Assembly (NCBI RefSeq): GCF_041381155.1
Contig: NC_091140.1
Span: 26,458,452-26,522,451, forward strand
Length of the DNA: 64,000 nt
Direction of reading: 5' to 3'
From: Argopecten irradians
Lineage: Eukaryota; Mollusca; Bivalvia; Pectinida; Pectinidae
Of the stretch, positions 48,063-60,202 are shown piece by piece; position 1 is the first letter of the stretch; each line of letters starts with the position of its first letter. The translations under genes and the position numbers were made by a program. The notes under the pieces are model-generated. The model made no database searches, was not told the origin of the DNA, and saw only the letters and a program-made list of their open reading frames with translations.

Positions 48063-48217
48063 ATATATCGACATTGACTATGACTTTATTGACTGTAGAT
48101 GACATGTATGTTTATATGCCTGTACTCGCCAAGAGCCACAGTTCCTGGTGAGTATACTTTTATTATCAGTGACCATGTAGTTTCATGTGTGACATTGCTC
48201 GAGGTTTTACAACATAG

Positions 48218-48288
48218 GCTTCATCGGCAGGATTCGAACCTGCGCGGGACACCCAATAGATTTCCAGTATAACACATATCGCTGATAA
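48218..48288 (-). pseudogene. tRNA-Ser-like pseudogene
   Basis: Minus strand reads ACTGGAAATCTATTGGG, TGTCCCGCGC, then AGGTTCGAATCCTGCCGATG. This is the anticodon arm, long variable arm and T arm of a serine tRNA. The D arm is decayed (AGCGATATGTGTT) and the acceptor stem does not close. The anticodon triplet would be GGA, unusual for a nuclear serine tRNA, which also argues for a relic. Confidence 0.6.
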
Positions 48289-48714
48289 TTTTTTGTGAAC
48301 TATACCGCTGTTGCAAATTTATTTCACTGTTTTGTTATTTTATAAACAGTGATATTTGAGGCTCGTTTTTGTGTATATTTTTGGCTATTTTTTGTGCAGA
48401 AAATTTCGTCTGCATAACTTATGTCTTGAGGCTTTTTTTGTATTTTGTTGAGTGAATTTCTGGGCAGGTTTGTGATTGTCATTGTTTGACAATTTACATT
48501 TTGTTCAGTGTTCACTTATTTAATTGTAATTTAGCCCTTGAGATATTATATATTTGATATAAATGTTTGTTTACATAGCATTTTTTCAGTAACTTTTTCC
48601 AAATTTACTGATATTTTGTGGGGAATGCTAGTCTACCTTTGACAAGTTATTTTTCGCATTGCTATTTAATTTCGTGTGTTCATTCTTTTGAATAACACGA
48701 CACTTCGTACCAAA

Positions 48715-50883
48715 ATGACTGCCACATCAGAGTCTTTTCTTTGGGTAGTGGAGAAGGTACGTGTAATGGAGGATGAAGTGCCAAAGAAGATAATGGAGCT
48801 TGTGGACTTTGAGCCCAATCCTGACCATGATAATGAGATGGATGGTGCCGAGAATATATATGTTTCAGATCAGTGCTAGTGGGGAGGAGAGGCCAGCTAC
48901 AGCTGATAGGATGAAAAATATTCCTGTCATGGCTAGCGCTACACGTTATGGAAATGATGTGATACCACAAGTCTCGTACTTATCCACATCACCATTACCA
49001 TACCGGTGAGTAGCTATCCATTAATGACAACTCCTGAACAGCCAACACCTGTATACATACTCAGGCACTTATAGCGGTAACCAAGGATATATGCCACAGG
49101 GGCAACAGTTTGGTCAATTCCCACCTGGTATGACCCCATCAGACCCATACAGTATGTCTAATGGCGTGTATGGTGGAATACAACCCCTATACATGTCACA
49201 AACACCACCAGGGTACTCTCACGGATACCAAATGTTCCCCTATGGATACCGGCCATGTATGTACCCAAACTATGTTACCCAACGCCACTTCCATCAGGAT
49301 ATCCGGCACCTAAACCGCCTGAATATACAAGTTGCATGCCAGGATTCCACAAACTGCCTCAAGGTCAATTTCTACCTCAATGTCAAGTTCTGCCGCGAGA
49401 CCAAAACCATCATCATTCCCAAGGTAACCTTCAAGACGAACACTCAGGACAACTTCAAGGTCAGGCACAGCGATCCGAAGGTCAAATTAGAGTACAACCT
49501 CAAGGTCAGCACAAAGGAAAACTTGAAGTTGAACATAGGATGGTCCCAAGTTCAGCCTGAAGGTCAGATGACTCCCGAACAAGATCAAGTGTCATCCCAA
49601 GGTCAGCTACCAACCCAAGGTCAGGTTCTACACGAACATCAACCTGGAGGACATTCAGTAGGCCAGACACCTGTTCAACTTGGATACCAACTACAAGATC
49701 AACCTAATAGTGAATGGTATGACCAACCTGAGAGTCACGTCCAAAATCAACTTCATCCAGCACCAATACAGGGAAAGCAAGACCCAGATGAAAATGATGA
49801 TCTAGAAGATACCCCTCCAACAGGTTTAAAGTTCAGCGGTGACGAGTACTTGATGGGCTTAATACACAAATTCATAAGGTATTCCTTAGGTGGATGACCA
49901 CTGGCAAATAAGCCATTATGGACATTTAGGTCTGTATCCTATGTGTGGATGGATCCAGTCATTTATATTATATTCTGATCTCTAAATTATGATTATATAT
50001 ATTTTGAAAAATAATAAATTTCGCACATAAGTATATTGGAGATGAAATATTAAATACTGTCCTATCCCAACATTATTCATCAATACATTTGCTACAGTAT
50101 ATGTTCATAAATATGTTCAAAATTAGAATTTTGTTGAATCATATGTATATACACATTGTTACTAGGAGAAAACTAATATAGGCAATGCCTGTTGTTTGAT
50201 CCTTTTTCGTTATTCGAAATACAATTTGTTGAAATTAAAATAAGGTATTCCGAGGCAAGAATCAATTATGTTGGAGTTTAGAAGGCAAAGCCAGCGACTT
50301 CTATGCTTTGACAGTCCAACATGACGGTAATCTTGGGTTAAACGCTCTACTACAGAAGACGGAGACAAGATTCGGATGTCTGATGTCACCGGACACAGCA
50401 CAGGACCAACTGTCAACTTCTCAGCAGAGTGTTGGCGACTCTATTGGCGACTGGGCAGATAGGGTGAAGCATTTAGCATTACGAGCGTACCCTAAATTAC
50501 CTGAAGAGTTCATGTTGAGCCAGGCGATCAAACGTATCTGCCACGGTTGCACGGAAAAAGAAGCAGGACAGTATTTTGCTAACCTGAATCTAGGTTCTTT
50601 CGAGCTGGTGGTTGACAAGCTAAAATGCTTTCAGTTTAACCATCAGACGATCTACGGCAACACGTTTATGAGCAACATCTATGAGGTTTCCGTATCCAGC
50701 AACCAAGAGTCCAGCAATGAAGACCAAAGTGAGTTGTTTACTCATGTTTGCCCACCAGAACAATATAGGGATCTGACTTTAGACAGACGGATAGACAGCA
50801 TTGATGAACGCATGGAACACATGCAGACTGATCTCCAATCTCTGCTGCGCCTTCTGGGGTCGTTAAAATCGGAGCCCAGATAA
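48715..50883 (+). pseudogene. solo gag-like gene, frame-broken, without pol
   Basis: Plus-strand pieces in order: an acidic N-terminal frame from ATG 48715 (MTATSESFLWVVEKV...), a Gly/Glu-Arg piece at 48870-49005, and a Pro/Gln/Tyr-rich stretch from 49091 (PQGQQFGQFPPGM). Its Gln-rich character switches to another frame at about 49255-49555 and back. A junction LKFSGDEYLMGLIHKF then ends in a stop at 49897. From about 50266 a capsid-like block begins (CWSLEGKASDFYAL) and runs to a stop at 50883, with DSIGDWADRVKHLALRAYP, ELVVDKLKCF and a terminal helix. W-S-LEGKAxxFY followed by the D-W-R-x-x-A helix fits gag capsid domains of LTR elements. No zinc knuckle, protease or RT follows. It could be a gag relic or a captured gag gene. 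Frame breaks favour a relic. Confidence 0.6.
49874..50251 (+). mobile_element. 366-bp insertion between 12-bp direct repeats in the gag-like gene
   Basis: ATAAGGTATTCC is at 49874-49885 and exactly repeated at 50240-50251. Gag-like homology ends at the first copy and resumes soon after the second. The insert is AT-rich and lacks inverted ends. Its right end is A-rich (GAAATTAAA), as in retroposed sequences. Because the repeat contains AAG|GT, the insert also has GT...AG ends (49879 to 50244) and might be spliced out. Confidence 0.6.
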
Positions 50884-50889
50884 GCAAGC

Positions 50890-52400
50890 AGCTAAAATAT
50901 CCCCGAAGTAATCATGACAAGACACCAGCATAAGTCCATGGTAAAATAATCATGACCCCAAATATTGTGTCAGATTTTACTTTTAATTCCTGATAAATAG
51001 TTTGGTCATCACAGGAATTAGATTTGTGCGGTGTTGGTGTGAAAGCTGAAGGTTGGGGCTATGTTTGCGGTTGTAATTACGTAAGCAGGCTCCAATCATG
51101 TTAGAGAAGACCCGTCTAACACCAATTTTGAGGGAGAGGGAGAAAGGAAAGGCACTCAGAGAAAATGCTCGAATTTGGGATTTTCTAAGTAGAAGCATTA
51201 TCTCTAAGTGTTATAAAACCAAAGACACCATGTCACCTTCATGGATAATGGTATTGTAGAAAGCATATGATTCAAGAAATGAACTGTATAACAACATGCC
51301 AGAATTCTCCAGCTGGTCAGCAGAAGTCTTGGAGCATACAGTCTACAAAACCAAACTATAAGATAGCTTCATGCTGCTGTATAGTTGTGAGCTGAAGCTA
51401 TACTTCTTTATGATGTCTCACGTCATTAGTTATAATTATATGCGGAGACACATTTTTAGTATATATGCAGATTGTCACAAGGTCGGATGTCATACTCAAT
51501 ACTCCTGAATACAACATCAAACAGACAATAACGTTGGGAGCTTATACTTGGCTTCCGATGAAGGAGGAACAATAAAACGAGGAAGACTGTAGTGAAACAG
51601 GGTTTTTTATATTGCAATATACCTTTTAGAATCTTGTCAGCATTGGTAAGTTAGTCTATTGATTAACTTATCAAGGTGAGTAATGATTATCTCCCTTTTC
51701 TGACAACATTTGTTACCATGGTCATGGTCATGTAATAATCCTAATTGGTCATAAATGGGGGATTTAGTCCCTTTTATGGTTAAGTATTCCTGATTAGCCA
51801 TGAATGGGGTTAATTTTAGTAGCAAAACATTTGCCACACTTTCCCTTTGTGAGAGGTTGGAAGTTTTGTATGTTCTGAACATCTGTTTCTCCTGACGATG
51901 TAGACTAAATAAGTTCCAAGAAATCGTCTTATAATCAACAACTTCATTTGTCGGGATGTTCGATTTGTTGCTTCCCTGGTGATGCGGGTATAACAGGCTC
52001 AGTTGATCTCTTGGCGATGGGAGCATAACCAGTTCTACGAAATAATTTCACTCTCGGTGTTTCTGTTTCTGCTGGTAATGCGGTCTTATGGAAATATCTC
52101 ATTCTCATCATTGCTATTTCCCATGGCGATGCGGTCTTGTACTGCCTTATTCTCATGTCGAATCGGGATTATTTAGCATGTCTGTTTCTGTTTGCAATGC
52201 GGATTAAAAGAATTAAAGAAAAAGAGTTCCAAGAAATGTGTCTTAATATCTATATTTCTGCAGATGATGCGGGCATAGCCAAGTCATCGACATTATTTCC
52301 CTCTCAGCAACTCTGTTTCTGTAAGCGTTCTTAACGGAGTTCAAGAAAATATTAGCTCAAGGAGTTCCAGGAAATTCCTAGCCATTTTCGCGGTGATCAT
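50890..52400. other. gene-free stretch with degenerate repeats at 51.88-52.33 kb
   Basis: No supported gene. From about 51880 the motifs GATGCGG, CTGTTTCTG and AGTTCCAAGAAA recur irregularly, suggesting a very old tandem repeat of about 60-70 bp next to the minisatellite that begins at 52409. Confidence 0.4.
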
Positions 52401-52408
52401 TTGACGTT

Positions 52409-52846
52409 ACCATGTCAACACTAGTGACGTTCCCATGTCAACACTAGTGACGTTACCATGTCATCACTAGTGACGTTACCATGTCTTCACTAGTGACGTT
52501 ACCATGTCAACACTGGTGACGTTGCCATGTCAACACTAGTGACGTTACCATGTCATCATTAGTGAAGTTGCCATGTCAACACTAGTGACGTTCCCATGTC
52601 AACACTAGTGACGTTACCATGTCATCACTAGTGACGTTACCATGTCTTCACTAGTGACGTTACCATGTCATCACTAGTGACGTTACCATGTCAACATTAG
52701 TGAAGTTGCCATGTCATCACTAGTGACGTACCCATGTCAATACTAGTGACGTTACCATGTCATCACTAGTGACGTTACCATGTCTTCACTAGTGACGTTA
52801 CCATGTCAACACTGGTGACGTAACCATGTCAACACTAGTGACGTTA
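52409..52846. repeat. 23-bp minisatellite, about 19 copies
   Basis: The unit is GTGACGTTACCATGTCAACACTA, with TCATCACTA and TCTTCACTA variants; here the unit is described by GTGACGTTACC plus ATGTCAACACTA. Blocks of variants repeat (for example CAACACTA, CAACACTA, CATCACTA, CTTCACTA). Each unit has a TGACGT half-site. Confidence 0.95.
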
Positions 52847-53169
52847 TAATGGTTACTATTTGGGCGTCATGTATACCCTCATAGACTTCACTTTGAGGTG
52901 GTTAGTTTATATAAAAGAAATTACCAGTGAATGTATAATATAGAAAATATTGATATATCGATAAACTGACTCCGAATAAAATGATTGGCATTCATATTGT
53001 TCTCATGACATAAGGGAGAAAACTTACTACCGTTACTTATCAGAACTTCACCTAAATATTTTGAATTGTGAGTCGCATTATCAACCGGTTTAAGATATTT
53101 GGTATTAACCTTATTTTATTTCACCAAAAAAAGATCAGCATATGAATATAGTCTATATAAAAATCATCT

Positions 53170-54700
53170 AATGTTTCTCGTCAAATCTACAGTATGTATA
53201 TATTAGTAAAAGATTTTTTAATTCTGTTTTAATCATTAAATATTTGTTGGATGCCCTGCCATGTTTAAGTAAATTCCTGTATGTTGTTTTGTTTTTGGGC
53301 AATTGTTTTATGTATTTTTATAAGGTATGTTTTCAATTCGGTTATGTTTAAGTTTGCCTTCTATCTTGACATCAAATATATATAGTATTTTGAGTAAAGT
53401 ATGATAAAGTTGATTGGAATAAAGTTTTCTTTTATTTCTACATCCGCAAAACCAAATAATACCTTCTTTATGTCTAAATTCAAAGCTGTATGTGATGTAT
53501 CAAAACCCACTGTGTAATATTATCCAATATTGGTTTAACTTTTAGGCAGCTCCAAAACATATGTTCAATTGACTCCATCTCTTCATTACAAAGGTTGCAT
53601 GTGTCATTTGGTACTTTATTTATCATTTTAAATATGAATTGGTTGGAAGTATTTTGTTTTGTAATCTGTATTGGGAGCACTGAATATTTGTGTCTTTTGT
53701 TATTTGAAAAGGAATCTTGTAATAATGTTGCCAAACTTTCTGTTTATAGTGTGTCACATTTTCCCATTTTATCTCTGCTGTGTTCCTCAATGTATTCACT
53801 TTGTTAAGTTTATCATACATATTTAGTATAATCTGAATGTGGTGAGGTATAAACGGTCTATAAAATGTTTTTTGTTGCCTTTTGATGTCGTTATGTCTAC
53901 AATAATGTTGAATCGATCGACAATGTCCCCTAAATAATAAGAAATTATCTGACAATATTTCAAAAGTGTTTTTAAATTCTTCGAAATTCAAAAAAGTGGC
54001 ATTTTCAGTAGTGAGGTCACAAACATTTCTTACCCCTTTTTCATACCATTCTTTACAGAAAATTGATCTATTGTCTATTTGAAACAAGCTACTGTACCAC
54101 ATTGGAGATTTCAATATTTCACAAAAATTCTGTGGTCTATTTGCTAATGTAACTTTATTCCAGGCTATAAAAACAACTTTCCAAAAACATTTCTTGTTTC
54201 CAAATTATTTCAATAATCAGACCCAAAATCATAAATGTAGCTAATATTACAGTTTTGCCTTTCAAAAATATTGATCCGTTCATAACATTGTGACCTCAGA
54301 GCTCTACTATCCACGTTGTCTTAAGTCGAGTAACGAAATTTTCTACATTTAACATTTTCAGTCCTCCTTCAGTATAACCTTTACATAGAATGCATCATTT
54401 TACTTTGTCAATTCAATACTTGACTGCAAAATGAAGTTAAAAAGTTTGGTATTTAGTGTTTGAATGAAATTTCTGTTTGGATTTGGTAAAGATATAAATA
54501 AATGATTCGGTTTGGGATACCTAGTGTCTTTATTACAGTTATGACACAGCAATAATTCAGAAAAAATGTAAAATGATTTAAATCTGTCTCATACAGAATG
54601 TTTCATGTGTTCTTTTTGTGGTGGTGATCTGATATTTCGATGGCATGTTTTGTTTTGTATCAATTAAATACTGAAGACAAAATTCAAGATTTCAAGATTT
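53170..54700 (-). pseudogene. LINE ORF2 C-terminal fragment with CCHC-like tail
   Basis: Minus-strand frames contain WYSSLFQIDNRSIFCKEWYE and GVRNVCDL, then QYRLQNKILPTN. In the next frame come DTCNLCNEEMESIEHMFWSC (the C-x2-C...H...C tail of LINE ORF2 proteins) and FGFADVEIKENFIPINFIIL. Upstream (54.1-54.7 kb) more decayed blocks continue. It is frameshifted and truncated. Its sequence differs from the LINEs at 33-37 kb, so it belongs to another family. Confidence 0.75.
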
Positions 54701-54709
54701 ATTTATTCA

Positions 54710-55760
54710 CTCAGACACAGTAACTGTGTGACAAGCAGCATAATAGCGTCATCATTCGCCACACCAAAACGTTTAGGGAATAAATGAGATCAGATAATGA
54801 GGCGTTTTATTGCGCATATCAAACGATTGCCATACTCATTTTACAGTTAATATCTAAAAAATCAAACGCCGTTTCGGAAAAGTAATGGGCTTTTAAAATA
54901 TAATGGAAAAATATAATGAATAAAACAACCCAACGAATTATGTGGAAATATGGTGTGTTATCAATATTAAATTATTGCTACTTACACCTGCACATGTATA
55001 TAATTGTCATCAAAATGCAAACTTCGCAACTAAATTGCATGTATGTAAGATTTAGGACTTCCCACGATTGTATTTGATTCTCATTAAACATCTAATTTCA
55101 CGTAATATACGTACAGAGTGCAGTTTTCATGCACTTGTATTCGACTCATTAGGGTTCCAATATTGAAGAATTTTGGCGTATAATTTCTTCCCTGTACTGT
55201 AATTTTCAATTCGAGAGGAAGCCCGATAATGAACCGCCAAGATGATGGTAGATCAATATGGAGGGACAGATAACACAGCCAAAGGTTTTAAGTTGCTTAC
55301 AATAGTACACTTCACTATAATTTTCCAAAGTATGGCTTCCATGAACATATACAATCAATTACTTCCAAACTATTTCATGACAGCAAGAATCTCTCCTATG
55401 ATTAGCTTTATTTTCATTTGAGGCAGTTGCCAGGGATACCTTTTATCTCACCTCGGACATATGCGTGGCAGCCAATTATTTGTGAGTAAATTTGCGCTAT
55501 CTGAATGGTGATATTATATTCCTTATAAACGATTGCTGAGTACTAAAGTACACTTAGTTTTAAAGTGGGAAAATTCCACAACTTATCAATATGCATTTTT
55601 CACACACAACTTCAATGATATTTTTATATACTTCTAGAATGTCCAAATGTCAGTGAATTATATGATACCCCAAGACTGTCCAAGTTTAAGGCACTATTTG
55701 TTCTAAAGTATTTACGAGTTACCTGCCTTCCAGTGGAATCTATAGAGGTGTATTTGTTTT
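54710..55760. other. AT-rich intergenic stretch
   Basis: Nothing recognised; only short ORFs. Confidence 0.45.
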
Positions 55761-55767
55761 CACGGTT

Positions 55768-56129
55768 TTAAACAGAAAATGCTCCACCACTGACAAATGG
55801 TATGTTTTCTCTATCAAAAACAGGAATAGATAAATTAGTATTTTCTACAGTCACAAAACTTACATCATTACCACAATTGAAAAGTTTGAGATTCTAATTT
55901 TACTTCACTATAAAAATATCAAAAATAGTTAATTGCATCCCGGAAAAAATCTGTGACACTATGTCCTAAATGGAATAAAGTACTGATTGTGCATGCACCA
56001 AAAGTAAAATAAATTATCATTTTATATTATTGTTTGTTTTAATTAAACATATATATACACGATTAAACACCAATTATTGTTAAAATGATGAGTATCGTTT
56101 ATGGTCTGTCGGCGGTGTTGCGTCATTAA
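55768..56129 (+). mobile_element. TTAA MITE
   Basis: TTAA at 55768-55771 and 56126-56129. Ends carry ATGCTCCACCACTGACAAATG and CTGTCGGCGGTG, slightly eroded. The centre has TTAATTGCATCCCGG, shared with the copies at 35.9 and 57.6 kb. Confidence 0.8.
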
Positions 56130-56256
56130 GCATTAAAATACAAGGAAAAGTACACACAAATGTTTATTTGTACAGTCCAATTGATCACTTAAAAAATGGA
56201 TCCTAAGACGCACGGTTCCTGCCTTTTTGACAGACCATTGTACAATTTCTCAGCAG

Positions 56257-56388
56257 GGTAAAGTTGGACAGTTATTCGTTATTCGTTATTCGAATAACGA
56301 ATAACTGTCTAACTTTACTTTACCCGGCCATAAGTAAAGTTAGACAGTTATTCGTTATTCGAATAACGAATAACTGTCCAACTTTACC
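56257..56388. repeat. inverted pair of near-perfect palindromes
   Basis: 56259-56317 and 56335-56386 are each palindromic around TTATTCGAATAA. They are also inverted copies of one another around CCCGGCCATA. Each unit runs TAAAGTTRGACAG, GTTATTCG repeats, then CTGTCYAACTTTA. Confidence 0.95.
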
Positions 56389-56801
56389 TTGCTCAATTTC
56401 TCTGAGGTATTTTTAAATCTATGTTTTCCTTTATATTCACCATGGTTTATTGAGTTTTATCTCTGACGATGGGGTTGTTATTTATACTTTAAGCATTCGT
56501 ATGCGTATTCAATGTTGGATTAGTTATCCCGTGTACAATTTCGTATGTATGATAACATTTGAAGGTTTAACCAGTCGTTGGGTTAATTTTCTGATTCGTC
56601 TGCAATACAGTTATTTGACTAGGATGTTTTTAGTCCGCTCGGGATTTTGAATATAGTAAAGTGTAATGCCATTCTATTTTGTCGATGGATACCGAATGGA
56701 GGAACCATCTCTCAATCAATTCTTTTCGATTTTCTGTAGAAATGTAATTATGCAATTACAAATTCCGTCTTGGTTTTGTTGTTGTTGTTTTTTTATGGTT
56801 T

Positions 56802-56829
56802 TTTTTTTTTTTTGGGGGGGGGGGGGGGC
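56802..56829. repeat. T-run followed by G-run
   Basis: A run of T directly followed by a run of about 14 G. Length is prone to sequencing error. Confidence 0.8.
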
Positions 56830-57621
56830 AATGTGCATCCTTACTTTTATGTACTCATTCGTTTTCCTATGACTTGTCGTGGTTAACGATAAAATAAAGG
56901 TAGGGTGGTGCCAATGAGAGGCGACCAATTCCCAACTCAACGAAATGAGCGAAAACAAAATTAACCTTGATAAGAATGTGATCAAAGATCACCGGATGTT
57001 ATACATGTAATTGGTTTAAGAATGTTTGATTTCGTTTCAAACGCTTCTTTGCTTTGGACAATAACAAAATGGAAGCTAATCTGAAAACAACATCAAAAGC
57101 AATTGTAGTACGTCTTCCAGTAACTGTTAAAACCGTTTTACAAATTACAAAATTACATTTTCCAATTACAATAACAATTTTTTGTTTTAATAAAAATGCA
57201 TAAACATCACAATGAACTACCGTCAATATGACATGTTATTTCTTCATTTCTGTGTGTTGACGATCTAACTCTGAGGTATGAAACAATTTAGGAAACCATT
57301 CGGTTATAAGACCCCTCTCCTTACAATCTCTCCATCTCTATGGGAGGTTGACTAATAGACGGTAGAACCAGTTATGTTAAATGCCCACCTGTATGCATAA
57401 GTATGTTGTAATTGTATTAACAGGTGTGCAGATTGATGTAGTTTAATGTCTTTGGAAATATATAGGATTCAGTACATGGACACAACATAGTCTCATAAAT
57501 CATAAGTAATATAAAACAAAATCAAATACATAAAGATGCCATCATATAATAGAAAATTATTTTAAAGTTGCTACAAATCAATTATTTCTATGTCAGTTAA
57601 ATGACGATATAATGTGAAATG

Positions 57622-57981
57622 TTAAAGATGCTTCACCGCTGACAAATGGTATTTTCTCACTATCAAAAACAGGATCAGACGATTTGGAATATTTCTTCAG
57701 TTACAAAAGTTACTTACTTTACACCATTACCACCATTGCAAAGTTTGAGCTTCTAATTTTACTTCAAGATAAAAATATTAGAAAATATTAATTGCATCCC
57801 GAAAAAAATCTTTGGCACTATGATCTATATAGAATGAAGTTCTGACTGCGCATGCACCAAACACAAAATAAATTATTTCATATTATTTTTTTTTTGTTAA
57901 TTAGACATAAATACACACGATTAAATTGTTGTTCAAATAATGAGTATCGTTTATGGTCTGTCGGCGGTGGAGCATCTTTAA
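57622..57981 (+). mobile_element. TTAA MITE
   Basis: TTAA at both ends (57622-57625 and 57978-57981). Ends are AGATGCTTCACCGCTGACA and TCGGCGGTGGAGCATCT, with TIRs of roughly 20 bp. It has the same family body as the copies at 35.9 and 55.8 kb. It is the best preserved copy here. Confidence 0.85.
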
Positions 57982-57999
57982 ATATTTTATTGCGATTTC

Positions 58000-59630
58000 C
58001 TCGAAATCACTGTCGTATGTCATACACACTGACAAGTGATGCTATTCCACATCGAAACATTTCTGACGGTAAAAAAATGGTCACTAGGAATTACTCTGAT
58101 ATCGAATGACGACAATTGATTTTATCAAACATTTCGATCTGAACTATTGTGTTTTAAGACCAATTTATACTGTTCTAGGAACACAATAAAACAATTTCAA
58201 TTTCCAAATATTTCATTGACAAAAATGTATTAAGATGTCAATCATAGCCTTTTATAGTCTTCTCCTTCCCACAAAACAACAGATCAGCCGTGAGCCTATA
58301 ATGGTGATTTCTTTCCCAACTATTTTCCGTAACTGTTCTAGAATTCTCTAGGAAATGTGACTATCGGTAATCTTCCCTCTCAATCATCTTTTTTGTGATC
58401 CCGTTATCGGGCATTCTAACCATTATCGGTTATCAATAGCCGTCTTTAATATACCCACGTTATTCCATTTCCTGTTCTGGGCCTGTGCGAACTTTCACGA
58501 CACGGAAACCTTCCAGAATTCGTCTGCAAGGCCTATTGCATTGCCACATGCAGTGGATTGTCATGGAACCTCTTATTTTATTGTAGTGTCTGACTTAAGC
58601 GTTCTTTTCTGGCCATATAGTTGTAACAGATGATAAACTGTAGAACAATATATTGAAAAAATCATTAAGTTCAATATCGATTGATAAACTTTGATATTTT
58701 TGTATGAAGTATATATGCAAATCTTTCTTGTGTGTTCTAATTTAGTCTTATGTATATTTGTTATGGAAACCAATGTCTACCAACTTATGGCCGTGGTAGT
58801 AACAATTTGTCATTTTTTAATGTTTTATTTTTAGTCCTACATGTATGAAGCATGGATTATATTGTCCGGTTTCTTTGTTATCATTCTATGATAATGGTTA
58901 ATGATGCCTTGTCGCAGTTTTTAAAATTAGTTTTTGTTGTTGTAGACAAAATTCGAATCGAATGCTTCCATGTTTACTTATGGCTTGTATCCGTTTTGAC
59001 CACTAACTCTGCTATTCTTTAAACTCACTAATTTAGTGATCAAGGTACCGTTTTAATGATATGTAATTTCCTGATAAAATTTATGTGATAGTTGTTTATA
59101 ATTAACGCTGTATTTTTTCGGTAAATAGAAAGTTTGTTTCAATTGCATTTTAGGATTTCTACCTAAAAATACAAAAAAGACCAACTTTCCATTTCCAAAC
59201 CCTATGTATACCTTGGATGGATGCCATGGCAGCGAGAATTGCAATAATTGAGAACAACCAACGCAATTGATTAAGGTACAGTGTATATTTAAAAGATTTT
59301 TCAAAAACAATTGCTAATTTAAAAACTTGGTACAAGATGCGGAAGCCTTGATACACAAAGCAAAATCGTTGCTGGGGCACACGACTGATATTATGCTTTA
59401 ATTTAAGTTCAGTAATCAATTGAACCAGTCCATAGCTTCATCGATGTTCTTTCTTCATATACAAACATTAAGCATATCTATGCTTGTTTCACAATGGAAA
59501 CATCACGTGATAAATTCCATAGCAGTTGAGTGTTGATTATGATTATACACCCTAGTTGTGTGTTAACACCTAAGCCGCCTCTGATTGGTCATCTCAAACA
59601 TCTGTTGATTCCGATATTCGTATCAAATAG
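58000..59630. other. AT-rich intergenic stretch
   Basis: No supported gene. The minus-strand frames at 59053-59419 are 85-86 codons and overlap each other, with no known motif. Confidence 0.4.
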
Positions 59631-59639
59631 AGTGAAAGT

Positions 59640-59732
59640 TATGGGATAAACGAAAAACTGTGGATTAAAAATTTATATATATATTATATATTTTGTTCTA
59701 AAAGGTATGGGATAAACGAAAAACTGTGGATT
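59640..59732. repeat. 66-bp partial tandem duplication
   Basis: TATGGGATAAACGAAAAACT plus GTGGATT occurs at 59640-59666 and again at 59706-59732, separated by AT-rich sequence. Confidence 0.9.
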
Positions 59733-60202
59733 TAAACTCTTCTTAATTGCTAGTACTTTTCATATTTTGAAAAAATAAATCGCTAAAGTTCATGTCTTTT
59801 CAAAAAAGGAAATGAATTCGAGTTTGATAAAAATTAAATACGTCAGTCACCTGTTGGGTAACGCTGTATGACTTAACGTCTGTTCTGACTTTTGATGAAA
59901 AAAAGTTAGGGAATATAGATGGCAATTTGTTTAGGTGGTGAGCTGAGATAAAATCAAAACAAACAATAGAAATGTTCATTCTTTAATACAAAATATATGT
60001 CCATGAGAGTGAAATAAACATATTAGTTTATACAGTTTCCTATACATTAACATAATTTTTTAAGAAAAAAAAATTCTCAATGATAAAACACATTCAACAT
60101 ATACAATTATTAAACATACAAGTGATTAAAGTGATGATTAAATCATATGAAAATTGATACAAACATTGAAAATAGTGGGAGAGGATACACCGGTAATGTT
60201 AA

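Larger units (their letters stand above)
39566..48066 (-). mobile_element. complete Ty3/gypsy LTR retrotransposon
   Basis: Minus-strand element with gag (46516-47635), then protease, RT, RNase H and integrase (40760-46666), between two 214-bp LTRs (39570-39783 and 47849-48062). The LTRs differ at two positions, both C/T. ATAT lies outside each LTR, a possible 4-bp target duplication. The order PR-RT-RH-IN is that of Ty3/gypsy. Three single-base frame breaks (about 47.1, 44.44 and 41.65 kb) prevent a full product, yet no nonsense codon was seen inside the domains. There is no envelope-like ORF. The lineage is not resolved. Confidence 0.95.

Noticed and set aside
39566..48066. Identity with Steamer, the gypsy element amplified in clam transmissible leukaemia
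   Set aside because: Nothing in the sequence shows this. The Cys/His repeat domain, long linker and chromo-like tail give no reason to assign it, and lineage needs an RT tree.
56666..56872. ORF with Phe and Gly runs
   Set aside because: It is produced by the T-run and G-run homopolymers.
59053..59419. Two overlapping minus-strand ORFs of about 85 codons
   Set aside because: Different frames of the same AT-rich stretch, with no motif, splice or homology support.
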